DNA of 39,821 bases from Anaerolineae bacterium (lineage in GTDB: Bacteria; Chloroflexota; Anaerolineae; 4572-78; J111), in NCBI GenBank assembly GCA_020433805.1, contig JAGRBZ010000023.1:1-39821 (forward strand), read 5' to 3'. Each line of letters opens with the position of its first letter. Positions within the stretch are counted from its first letter, which is position 1. Of the stretch, positions 1-6,657 are shown in pieces. Under the pieces are notes generated by a model, which had not been told where the DNA came from, ran no database searches, and was given only the letters and a program-made list of their open reading frames with translations. The translations under genes and the position numbers were made by a program.

Positions 1-89
1 AACGCGCATTCTCCACCAAAAAACAAAAACTGGACCAATCTTAGGTCATACTGAGAATTGCTGTTCTAGACGAATGCGCTTTAAACAGC

Positions 90-123
90 AAAACAGAGAG
101 GCGACGGGGAACCTCTCTGTTTT
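90..123. terminator. Bidirectional Rho-independent terminator
   Basis: Perfect 12-bp inverted repeat (arms 90-101 and 112-123, 10-nt loop). The outer base pairs are A/T tracts, so the hairpin ends in a T run on either strand. It lies 31 bp past the last gene of the minus-strand FtsK-like cluster and would also stop any plus-strand gene entering from the left. Positions 1-89 hold no gene that I can support. Confidence 0.8.
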
Positions 124-154
124 ATTGAAACCCATAACAGCCAGCAAGTTTGTT

Positions 155-376
155 TTACTCAATACCAATCAAATAGTGATGCGGCAAAATATTGTCTTTG
201 GGTTTTAATAAAATCCCATTAATTTCCGGACTCTGCTCATCAAAATCTTTGATATTAACGTAGCAGATGGTCGGTTTGCTGTGGAGACGATAATGATATC
301 GTTGCACAGCCCTATCAATTTTATCCGCCAGTTTGCGATTGGGATCGCTGTCAAACCACAATAATCCTTCTACCAT
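155..376 (-). CDS. Small hypothetical protein (73 aa), last gene of the FtsK-like cluster
   Basis: I do not recognise this family. The product is 73 residues, soluble, mixed charge, with no signal peptide, membrane segment or cysteine-rich motif. The start is supported by a GGAG Shine-Dalgarno six bases upstream of ATG, and that sequence overlaps the end of the previous gene, so the two are almost certainly co-translated. It is the promoter-distal gene of a four-gene minus-strand run headed by an FtsK/SpoIIIE-like ATPase and is followed by a strong terminator. Any link to DNA translocation is inferred only from position. The reading frame is probably real because of the tight packing and good ribosome binding site. 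Confidence 0.65.
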   Translation of the reverse strand: MVEGLLWFDSDPNRKLADKIDRAVQRYHYRLHSKPTICYVNIKDFDEQSPEINGILLKPKDNILPHHYLIGIE

Positions 377-379
377 CGT

Positions 380-622
380 TTACTCCGTTGCATCGCGATA
401 AATAAGCCAGTCGCTGTGCGGAAAGATCTCGCACAGGTGAAGCATCTGCCCATCGGCCCGAATCCAAAAGTGATGCATCCCCTGATCAGCATAGCGGCTA
501 GTGACAGTTTTACATTCGTTAACAGCATCGACAGTGTAGATACGCCCGCGCCAGGTAAACCGAGCCGGGAAAAGATTAAATCGACGCTCCAGCATTTGAA
601 TCTTTTCTGAATTTTCGTACAT
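380..622 (-). CDS. Small hypothetical protein (80 aa)
   Basis: No family recognised. The product starts MYENSEKIQMLERRF and contains a short beta-rich middle (WRGRIYTVDAV) and a C-terminal half rich in His, Trp and Tyr, suggesting a small folded soluble domain. Two starts are possible: an ATG at 634 that overlaps the preceding gene by 10 bases, or the ATG at 622, two bases after that gene's stop codon. I prefer 622 because of the clean stop-start junction; neither has a strong Shine-Dalgarno. It lies between the two-TM protein and the 73-residue protein, forming one transcription unit with the FtsK-like gene. Function unknown. Confidence 0.6.
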   Translation of the reverse strand: MYENSEKIQMLERRFNLFPARFTWRGRIYTVDAVNECKTVTSRYADQGMHHFWIRADGQMLHLCEIFPHSDWLIYRDATE

Positions 623-624
623 GA

Positions 625-1014
625 TTAGTCCCATAGTGAAGGTAAGATATCACCAACATTTTCCGTGGTCTCCTGGCCAATAACTTTGAAGTCACGCGTA
701 CCGGGAGGTGTGTTGGGCGTTAAAACCGGGGGTGGGGCTGCTGAATTGCCATAGCCATTGGTGCCTTGTCCATTGACAACAACCACCGGCGGGTAGTGTC
801 CATAACGGTTATAGCCGCCATACCCCATCTCTTCGGGCTGCTTTTCGCGCTGGCGCAAAACCCAGACCAAAATGATACTGGTGGGAATGGAGGCCAACAC
901 ACCGCAAATAATACCTATAATTACGGCCATAGCATCGGGGCTTAAACGCAGTCCGATGACCACGGCCATCGCCACAGCAAATGAAACTCCGACAAAAAAC
1001 AGAAACTTTTTCAT
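625..1014 (-). CDS. Small two-TM membrane protein with Gly/Tyr/Pro-rich tail
   Basis: The 129-residue product has two predicted membrane helices (about residues 3-22 and 28-50, the second ending VWVLRQREK) followed by a low-complexity tail with GYGGYNRYGHY, a poly-Val stretch and Pro/Asn-rich sequence. There is no lipobox or cleavage site that I would trust. The positively charged RQREK after helix two suggests that both ends face the cytoplasm with a short outside loop. It lies 26 bases downstream of the FtsK-like ATPase gene, so it may serve as a membrane anchor for that otherwise soluble ATPase; that is inference from position. No known family identified. Confidence 0.65.
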   Translation of the reverse strand: MKKFLFFVGVSFAVAMAVVIGLRLSPDAMAVIIGIICGVLASIPTSIILVWVLRQREKQPEEMGYGGYNRYGHYPPVVVVNGQGTNGYGNSAAPPPVLTPNTPPGTRDFKVIGQETTENVGDILPSLWD

Positions 1015-1040
1015 AGTAAAACCCCTTTGCTACTCTACCA

Positions 1041-2327
1041 TTACTTAATTAACTTCAATTGATGCCCAAACATCGTACTGACCAACCCCTTTTTAGGCTT
1101 CTTCACCACCTCTTCTGGCGGCGCAGGCACAATTGGAGCTTCGACGATACGGCCATCGGTGCCTGTGGCGGCCAGAGGTTGCGACTGCGTTTCGGGGCGC
1201 GGCTGTGGCTGTGGAGTTAGCCAGCGACGGCTTTGGCGTCCACCCGAACTCATGCGGTTAACAATTTGACGAATTTCCTGCTCATTGACATAAGCCGCTT
1301 GAAAACGGGTTACATGACCCTTGGCGATCAGGAGAAAGTCACCGCGCCCTAACAACTTTTCCGCGCCGGTGCCGGGAATACCGGCGGCAATTTTGGCATC
1401 ATCGGCACTGGCAACACTACCGACCAGCCGGACCGGAAAGTTACTGCGGGTCAAGCTGCCAATACTAGCCGCCAGCGGCTTTTGAGTACAGGCAATGATG
1501 TGCAATCCGGCGCTTCGACCGCGCTGGGTTAATCGCGTCATTAGCCGGTCCATGGCTTTGCCGCCCTGTTCCATCAAATCGGCCACCTCATCGATGAAAA
1601 TAATGACACGTGGTTCGCAAATGTTCTCTCTATCACGCCGAACCATCTCTTCGACCATTTCGCCAAGCAAGAAAATAGCTTGGTGAACATCCTGTACAGC
1701 CGGTCGCAGCAGATGCGGCAAAGCAGCATGACCATGTCCCCCATCGAATGTAACAAACGGGTCGAAGCCGTTGCCTTTAGGATCAATGAAGATCATCTGC
1801 ACTTCGCCCAGTCGATTGTGCATCGCCAGAGAGAGGGCTATACTGCGGGCTAGAGCCGTCTTGCCGGAACCGGTTGTACCGGAAATGAGCACGTGCGCCA
1901 CATCCGGCGACGGAAGCCGCAGCAAGAGCGGCACCCCCGACTCATCCATGCCTAAAATAGCCGTCTGCTTAGGTATCTCTTTGAGATGACGGCACAAGTT
2001 GATTAAACGAACCACTTGCGCATCCTCTCGAGGAACATCAACCTGAACAGCCGCTCCCTGCCGGGAAATTCTCACCCGTGGGGCACCAAGCCGCAACGCT
2101 AGCTCTTCAGACAACCCGATAACTTTTGAAACTTTGGTTGAAATCTCCGGGAAAACCCGATAGCTTATCCAGCGTGGCGTAACCACGCCGCCGGTCACTC
2201 TGCCGGGCACGCGATGGCTGGTTAAAACCATCTCAATTTGGTCAGCTTGGTATTCTAATACCCGACGCATATACAACTCCGGATCGAGATTTTCCCAGTG
2301 CACAGGATAATTCTGTTTTTCAAGCAT
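1041..2327 (-). CDS. FtsK/SpoIIIE-like DNA translocase ATPase (short, no membrane domain)
   Basis: RecA-fold P-loop ATPase of the FtsK/SpoIIIE group, 428 residues. Walker A is GTTGSGKT (150-157), Walker B is VIIFIDEVADLM (241-252), followed by the family's TQRGRSAGLHIIACTQKP segment and a late FPVRLVGSVASADDAKIAAG segment (297-316). Residues 20-115 resemble the FtsK alpha subdomain. Missing compared with chromosomal FtsK are the N-terminal four-helix membrane domain and a recognisable gamma winged helix; the last 70 residues are Pro/Gln-rich linker and basic tail. It is the first gene of a four-gene unit that includes a small membrane protein. Likely role: motor for moving double-stranded DNA, either chromosomal or from a mobile element. 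Specific function not determinable. Confidence 0.85.
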   Translation of the reverse strand: MLEKQNYPVHWENLDPELYMRRVLEYQADQIEMVLTSHRVPGRVTGGVVTPRWISYRVFPEISTKVSKVIGLSEELALRLGAPRVRISRQGAAVQVDVPREDAQVVRLINLCRHLKEIPKQTAILGMDESGVPLLLRLPSPDVAHVLISGTTGSGKTALARSIALSLAMHNRLGEVQMIFIDPKGNGFDPFVTFDGGHGHAALPHLLRPAVQDVHQAIFLLGEMVEEMVRRDRENICEPRVIIFIDEVADLMEQGGKAMDRLMTRLTQRGRSAGLHIIACTQKPLAASIGSLTRSNFPVRLVGSVASADDAKIAAGIPGTGAEKLLGRGDFLLIAKGHVTRFQAAYVNEQEIRQIVNRMSSGGRQSRRWLTPQPQPRPETQSQPLAATGTDGRIVEAPIVPAPPEEVVKKPKKGLVSTMFGHQLKLIK

Positions 2328-2402
2328 ATCATAACCTGTTACACCTTTTTAGCGATGGTGGTTGGCGTCGGGTTTGCGCTTAGTTAACTCAACTCTGCTC
2401 TC

Positions 2403-2528
2403 CGCAACTTTTGGTTGCGTGGACGGCATCGCAACGGGCCGAGACAAGAATCCAGATTTCATGCTTTAACTCGTGGAAGTAGCATTAGCAGCAACCTGAA
2501 AGAACGGCTAAAGCCGCTACTACGAGCT
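2403..2528. repeat. Intergenic palindromic repeats
   Basis: The gap between the FtsK-like gene and the second lexA paralogue contains two short palindromes. One is a CGCAAC/GTTGCG hairpin (2403-2419). The other is a nested structure: inner CGGCT-AA-AGCCG (2505-2516), with outer imperfect arms CTCGTGGAAGTAGC (2470-2483) and GCTACTACGAG (2516-2526). Neither is followed by a clear T tract on the minus strand, so I read them as dispersed REP/MITE-type repeat sequence rather than terminators. Copy number in the genome is unknown. Confidence 0.45.
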
Positions 2529-2551
2529 ATCAAAATGGGTATTGGTGATGT

Positions 2552-3187
2552 CTAGTGAATTGTTGCGTGCTGAGCCAGCTCAACCTGCCGGATAACGGCA
2601 ACGACTTTGCCCTGAATTTCGATAGCCTCAGGGGAAACCACCACGGGTTTAAATGTAGAGTTTGCTGCTTCTAATCGAACGTGACCATTTTCACGGTAAT
2701 AGCGTCCTAGTGCGGTCTGCCCCTTAAGGGCCAATTTCGCGGCCACCATCTCTCCATTTTGGGCACAACTCTGGCGCTGCAAAATAACGATATCCCCTTT
2801 GTTGACAAAAGCACCGACACTATGCGGATCGTCAACTTTAAGGGCATAAAGGTCAGAGTCACCGGCAACCACGTTAAAGGTCAATTCCACAATTTCATCT
2901 TCGCTGAGATCGATAAGATTGGTCATTTGGTTTTCGATACCGTTCGTGGCTAATGGAGCGGCATCTTTTGTATCCGACGCCAAGCGTAAACCGCGTGGCG
3001 TGTTTGGAATGCGGGTGATAAAATCAGCATTTTCAAGAACGCCCAGGTGGTAATCGACCAGAGATTTGGTACTGATATTAAGGCCTGCTCTAATTTCCTC
3101 ATAGGTGGGAGGATAACCATTGGTCTGCACAAAATCTTCAATAAACGCCAGCATCCGTTCTTGTTTATCACTTATTTTAATCATCAT
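2552..3187 (-). CDS. LexA paralogue with inactivated S24 peptidase domain
   Basis: 211-residue LexA-like protein with a LexA-type winged helix (about 5-70, NGYPPTYEEIRAGLNIST) and an S24 peptidase-like domain (about 90-205). Aligned without gaps to the neighbouring LexA, the catalytic Ser131 becomes His122 (PHSVGAFVNKGD), the catalytic Lys170 becomes Gly161 (TALGRYY), and the Ala-Gly cleavage bond becomes Asn-Gly (82-83). The dimerisation core around YALKV and VVAVIRQ is kept. It should therefore bind DNA and dimerise but not undergo RecA-stimulated self-cleavage. It has its own promoter with two LexA operators, so it is probably part of the SOS regulon. Two tandem ATGs exist; the second (3184) is better spaced from the AGGAG sequence. 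A Lys155 or Ser123 rescue of activity cannot be excluded. Confidence 0.85.
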   Translation of the reverse strand: MMIKISDKQERMLAFIEDFVQTNGYPPTYEEIRAGLNISTKSLVDYHLGVLENADFITRIPNTPRGLRLASDTKDAAPLATNGIENQMTNLIDLSEDEIVELTFNVVAGDSDLYALKVDDPHSVGAFVNKGDIVILQRQSCAQNGEMVAAKLALKGQTALGRYYRENGHVRLEAANSTFKPVVVSPEAIEIQGKVVAVIRQVELAQHATIH

Positions 3188-3228
3188 CTGGCTCCTTCAA
3201 CTTTTTAGTAAGATATCCCCAAAAAATT

Positions 3229-3242
3229 AGAACACACGTTCT
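3229..3242. promoter_or_regulatory. LexA operator 1 of the inactive lexA paralogue
   Basis: AGAACACACGTTCT matches a palindromic AGAAC-N4-GTTCT box. It lies just downstream of the -10 element of the 3254-3283 promoter, about +5 to +20 in the transcript. The same half sites recur at 3262-3275 and 4111-4124, which supports a shared regulator. Confidence 0.75.
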
Positions 3243-3253
3243 AAACTGGCATC

Positions 3254-3283
3254 ATTATACCAGAACGTGCGTTCTAAAGTCAA
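3254..3283 (-). promoter_or_regulatory. Promoter of the inactive lexA paralogue
   Basis: Minus-strand -35 TTGACT (3278-3283) and perfect -10 TATAAT (3254-3259), 18-bp spacer. The spacer is filled almost completely by a LexA operator, so repressor binding would directly block RNA polymerase. Transcription would begin near 3247, about 60 bases before the start codon. Confidence 0.75.
3262..3275. promoter_or_regulatory. LexA operator 2 of the inactive lexA paralogue
   Basis: AGAACGTGCGTTCT, same AGAAC-N4-GTTCT architecture as its neighbour 33 bp away (centre to centre, about three helical turns). That spacing would put two repressor dimers on the same face of the DNA. It sits between the -35 and -10 hexamers. 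Confidence 0.8.
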
Positions 3284-3323
3284 GTCTTATAACCGTAAAT
3301 TTAGATTAAAAATTTAACGGGGT

Positions 3324-3352
3324 TAAAAACAAACACGCCTCAAAGAGGCGTG
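3324..3352 (-). terminator. Rho-independent terminator of lexA
   Basis: Perfect 8-bp GC-rich stem CACGCCTC-AAA-GAGGCGTG (3334-3352). On the minus strand it is followed by a T-rich run (TTTGTTTTT, 3325-3333). It lies about 50 bp past the lexA stop codon and separates lexA from the second paralogue. Confidence 0.8.
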
Positions 3353-3404
3353 CTGAAAGAGCCGATTAAGAAAAGCGATCTATAGGGGCATGCAGCATTT
3401 TTTA

Positions 3405-4043
3405 TTAAACAAGTTGGCGAATAACCGCGATAACGCGCCCTTTTATTTCCAAGTTGGAAGGATCAACGTAAATGGGTTCCATTGTTTGGTTTTCCGGTTG
3501 TAACCGAATACGATGCCCTTCGTTGTAAAAACGCTTGAGCGTGGTTTCTTCCTGGTCGGTTATCCAGGCTGCCACCATATCGCCATTGTTTGCGGTTTCG
3601 GCATGGCGCATAACCACAATATCCCCGTCGTTAATGAGCGCATCAATCATTGAGTCTCCCCTAACTTTCAGAGCATAGACATCTTTCTCATTGGGGACGA
3701 CATCACGGGTGAGTTCAATGGTGTCCATTTCCGGATCATAAGCATCTGCAAAGTTAAGCAGCGGTTCACCAGCGGCGATACGGCCTAGAAGCGGTACTTT
3801 CACCAGTTCAGAAGCGCCGGTAAGCTGTTCCAAACCGTCTACAAGGCGAATGCCTCTAGAGACCGTGCGATCTCTATAAATATGCCCATTACGTTGTAAA
3901 GCATCGAGGTTGTAGTTTACGACAGAGGTTGAGGTAATATTGACTGCTTTACCGATTTCTCGGATGGTGGGGGGATACCCATTATCTAATGTAAAAGATT
4001 TTACAAAATTCAGAATATTTTTTTGCCGTTCAGATAATCCCAC
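3405..4043 (-). CDS. lexA: LexA repressor (SOS regulator)
   Basis: Canonical 212-residue LexA, transcriptional repressor of the DNA-damage response. It has an N-terminal winged helix (about 1-70, with NGYPPTIREIG), the Ala91-Gly92 self-cleavage bond in RIAAGEP, catalytic Ser131 in GDSMIDALINDGD and general-base Lys170 in TTLKRF. All elements needed for RecA-stimulated autocleavage are present. The start codon is GTG, supported by AGGAG eight bases upstream. Its promoter carries a LexA operator between -35 and -10, consistent with the usual autoregulation. The next gene downstream is an inactivated paralogue with its own operators. Confidence 0.95.
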   Translation of the reverse strand: MGLSERQKNILNFVKSFTLDNGYPPTIREIGKAVNITSTSVVNYNLDALQRNGHIYRDRTVSRGIRLVDGLEQLTGASELVKVPLLGRIAAGEPLLNFADAYDPEMDTIELTRDVVPNEKDVYALKVRGDSMIDALINDGDIVVMRHAETANNGDMVAAWITDQEETTLKRFYNEGHRIRLQPENQTMEPIYVDPSNLEIKGRVIAVIRQLV

Positions 4044-4101
4044 AGTAACTTCTCCTTAGTACCGGCCATTTGTTCCGACCATTTGTGCTGATTTTGCTAA
4101 G

Positions 4102-4131
4102 ATTATACCACGAACGGGCGTTCTATGTCAA
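4102..4131 (-). promoter_or_regulatory. lexA promoter
   Basis: Minus-strand -35 TTGACA (4126-4131) and -10 TATAAT (4102-4107), both consensus, with an 18-bp spacer containing the LexA operator. The expected transcript start is near 4095, about 50 bases before the GTG start. Confidence 0.85.
4111..4124. promoter_or_regulatory. LexA operator of lexA
   Basis: CGAACGGGCGTTCT: one half site is GTTCT, the other CGAAC instead of AGAAC. It resembles the Gram-positive CGAAC-N4-GTTCG box. The position inside the promoter spacer implies negative autoregulation. Confidence 0.75.
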
Positions 4132-4163
4132 TTCTTAAACTCTAATTCTCTAATTTTGGCAAC

Positions 4164-4189
4164 AAAAAAGCTCGACGTTAATGTCGAGC
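4164..4189 (-). terminator. Rho-independent terminator of the receiver-domain gene
   Basis: Hairpin with arms GCTCGAC and GTCGAGC (4170-4189), followed on the minus strand by six T residues (4164-4169). It lies about 40 bp after the stop of the receiver-domain gene. Confidence 0.85.
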
Positions 4190-4226
4190 CTGTGTCTTTA
4201 CCATTACTTCACTAAATTCTATCGGC

Positions 4227-4649
4227 TCATTTAACCGCACGATTTATCGCCTCAATCAATCGATTGAGATCAGGTGGCTTGACAAAAAACTCGTCAGCCC
4301 CGGCTAGCTTAGCCTGCGTCCGCTCTTTTTTACTACTCCAGGCCGAAATCACAAAAATCGGGAGGTGACGGGTTGCGGGATTAGCCCGTATTTCATTAAT
4401 GGCATTATAGCCATCCATAACCGGCATACGCAGATCCATGAGAATGACTTGCGGATTCCAAGTTAAGGCCAACTCAACCCCTTCTTGACCATTTTTGGCA
4501 TAATTTACCTTATACCCTTTTAATTCGAGCAGTCGAGCAATAGTATCACGAATAACCGCTGAGTCCTCCACATAGAGAACCCGAATAGCGTTTTCCGGAT
4601 TTGGTTTAGGAGTTAACCTCTTTAGCTTTTTTGGTCGTTGGTCAGACAT
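4227..4649 (-). CDS. Single-domain response regulator (CheY-like receiver)
   Basis: 140 residues: a basic N-terminal tail of about 20 residues, then one complete REC domain. The acidic pair is YVED near 27-30, the phosphoacceptor Asp is in VILMDLRMPVMDGY, the conserved Ser is in FVISAW and the conserved Lys in FFVKPPD. There is no output domain, so it should act by protein-protein contact, as CheY- or Spo0F-like proteins do. The gene just upstream on the same strand encodes a STAS-domain protein, which suggests a phosphorelay or partner-switching module, but no cognate kinase gene is adjacent; the nearest is the GAF/PAS kinase 21 kb away. Terminated by the hairpin at 4164-4189. Confidence 0.93.
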   Translation of the reverse strand: MSDQRPKKLKRLTPKPNPENAIRVLYVEDSAVIRDTIARLLELKGYKVNYAKNGQEGVELALTWNPQVILMDLRMPVMDGYNAINEIRANPATRHLPIFVISAWSSKKERTQAKLAGADEFFVKPPDLNRLIEAINRAVK

Positions 4650-4748
4650 TGCAAGACCTTTATTGTTCCCACCAATGTAAAGCCGAGCAAAACATCAGGA
4701 TGTTGGTTTTAATTGGATTTACGCTTTATACGATATCTCAATGCAGTT

Positions 4749-5087
4749 TTACGGGTCAAATTCGATCTCAAAAATTCGATCAAACTGCATAATCTTAAAT
4801 AAGCGACTCAAATGGACATTGGGGTTCTTTAGGATAATAGGAAGTTTTGCTCTTGAAAATTCTTTATGGGCGTTGAGTAAAAGTCTAAGCCCTTGTGAAT
4901 CGAAACTATTCGTTTCGGTGAGGTCTATTCGCAACGCTTCGGCCTGGGCTTCTTGCAATTTTTTCAACAAAGAAGCACTACTATTGGTGAACCACATGAA
5001 CTGATGGGTATTTGAGTCGACATTCCCGTCGAGTTTCAGAGTCCAAATGCGGTTTTCTTCAAATAAATCTACAACCAACTCTGACAT
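4749..5087 (-). CDS. STAS-domain anti-sigma factor antagonist-like protein
   Basis: 112-residue protein that fits a single STAS domain of the SpoIIAA/RsbV type. The diagnostic segment is IDLTETNSFDSQGLRLLL (about residues 54-71), where the Ser of the DSxG motif is the usual phosphorylation site of partner-switching systems. The family normally binds an anti-sigma kinase of the RsbW/SpoIIAB type; no such kinase is encoded in the window. It lies about 75 bp after nuoN and about 100 bp before the receiver-domain gene, same strand. A weak promoter-like pair (TTGACT then TAGACT, 18-bp spacer) lies in the 5088-5163 gap. The role in general stress or polarity signalling is inference. Confidence 0.85.
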   Translation of the reverse strand: MSELVVDLFEENRIWTLKLDGNVDSNTHQFMWFTNSSASLLKKLQEAQAEALRIDLTETNSFDSQGLRLLLNAHKEFSRAKLPIILKNPNVHLSRLFKIMQFDRIFEIEFDP

Positions 5088-5163
5088 AGGCCATCTATAT
5101 ATTTATCAAGTACTTATAGTTGGTTTCAAGTCTATCACTAATTCAGGGTGAGAGTCAAGTTAT

Positions 5164-6630
5164 TTAACCAAAGGCAGCCAAAGAAGCTAGATTAAATAAA
5201 GGTGTCGGCCAGATACCGAATACAACGGTAACAATAGCGGTTACTACAAGTGTTACCATAATTGGACCGGTAAGTTTAAAGGCAGGCGCTTCGACACCAT
5301 CTTCGTCAGCAGCAACGGGGCGCATGTACATTTGAACCACAACTCCTAAATAATAGAAGGCTGAGATAGCGCTGTTGATCATCCCGATGACCGCCAGCCA
5401 ACTCATATCAGCTTGGACAGCCGCCCAAAAGACATACAGTTTGCCCCAGAAACCAATAAATGGCGGTATACCGGTTAGCGACACCATAAATAGCAGCATC
5501 ATCCCTGCCAAGAATGGACTGCGACTAGCCAAACCGGCATAATCCTGGATGGACGAGCCGACTTCGCTACGGCGCTCAAGTATAGCGATAACGGCAAACG
5601 CTCCAATATTCATGAAGGTGTAAGAGAAGAGATAAAAGAGCACGGCCCGAACCCCGATCATCGAGGCGGGAACCACACCAACTAAAATGTAACCGGCATG
5701 GGCGATGCTAGAGTAAGCCAACATACGTTTGACATCTTTTTGGGCCAATGCGGCAATGTTGCCGACAGTCATGGTAATAACCGCAAGCACCGCCAGGGCA
5801 AGTTGCCAATCAATTGTAAAGGCTTCGTTAAAAGAAACCATCAGTACTCGAACAAGGGAGGCAAAACCTGCCGCTTTGGCTCCAACTGACATAAATGCGG
5901 TTACAGAGGTAGGTGAGCCATGGTAAACATCGGGCGTCCACCACTGAAACGGTACGGCGGCAATTTTGAAAGCAAAACCAACGAGCAAGAGACCCAGCCC
6001 TACCAAAGCAATTGGATCGCCCAAATTGCCTCGGTCGACCGAGAACCAACTGCCGATTTCTTGCAGGTTGGTTGAGCCGGTCGCACCGTACACAAGAGCA
6101 ACCCCATAGAGGAAGAAAGCCGAAGCAAACGCGCCAAGCACAAAATACTTCATCCCGGCCTCGCCGGAGCCTAACTGCTGGCGATTAAAGGCCGCCAGAA
6201 TATAAAGGGCAATCGACATAATCTCCAGGCCCATGAAGACGATCATGAGGTCGGTCGCCGCGCCCATCAGCATCATGCCGACGGTGGCAAAAAGGAGCAG
6301 CGCGTAATATTCACCATGCTGAAGCTCGCGTTCGCCCAAGTAGCTCAGGGAGATCAAAATCGACAAAGCAGCAGCGATGATGAAAATCAAGTTCAAAAAT
6401 AGTGCGTAACCATCGCTGATAACCATGGTCTGAAAAGCCGGAGCCGCAAACGCCCCCATCAGGCTAAAGCTTAAAACCGCTGCGACAGCCAGACCAACCA
6501 GGCTAATATAGCCAAGAATGCGCTTGTCTTCAACAAACAGTTCGATAAACATTACCAAGAACGCCGTAATGGTGACGGCCAACATAGGGCCAACGGCGAC
6601 AAAATTTAAGACAGGAAATTCTATGGGCAT
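5164..6630 (-). CDS. nuoN: NADH-quinone oxidoreductase subunit N
   Basis: Antiporter-like membrane subunit of Complex I, 488 residues with about 14 membrane helices. Family signatures include FAFKIAAVPFQWWTPDVYHG (with the key Lys and discontinuous-helix Pro) and KDVKRMLAYSSIAHAGYIL. It forms part of the proton-pumping arm with NuoL and NuoM. It is the last gene of the operon, 27 bp after nuoM, and has no strong terminator directly behind it. Length is normal for the family. Confidence 0.96.
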   Translation of the reverse strand: MPIEFPVLNFVAVGPMLAVTITAFLVMFIELFVEDKRILGYISLVGLAVAAVLSFSLMGAFAAPAFQTMVISDGYALFLNLIFIIAAALSILISLSYLGERELQHGEYYALLLFATVGMMLMGAATDLMIVFMGLEIMSIALYILAAFNRQQLGSGEAGMKYFVLGAFASAFFLYGVALVYGATGSTNLQEIGSWFSVDRGNLGDPIALVGLGLLLVGFAFKIAAVPFQWWTPDVYHGSPTSVTAFMSVGAKAAGFASLVRVLMVSFNEAFTIDWQLALAVLAVITMTVGNIAALAQKDVKRMLAYSSIAHAGYILVGVVPASMIGVRAVLFYLFSYTFMNIGAFAVIAILERRSEVGSSIQDYAGLASRSPFLAGMMLLFMVSLTGIPPFIGFWGKLYVFWAAVQADMSWLAVIGMINSAISAFYYLGVVVQMYMRPVAADEDGVEAPAFKLTGPIMVTLVVTAIVTVVFGIWPTPLFNLASLAAFG

Positions 6631-6657
6631 AAGGTCTCCACTAAACAGCAGGTTTTA

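Noticed and set aside
2403..2419. Terminator after the second lexA paralogue
   Set aside because: The CGCAAC/GTTGCG hairpin has no T tract on either side, so I list it only as a repeat.
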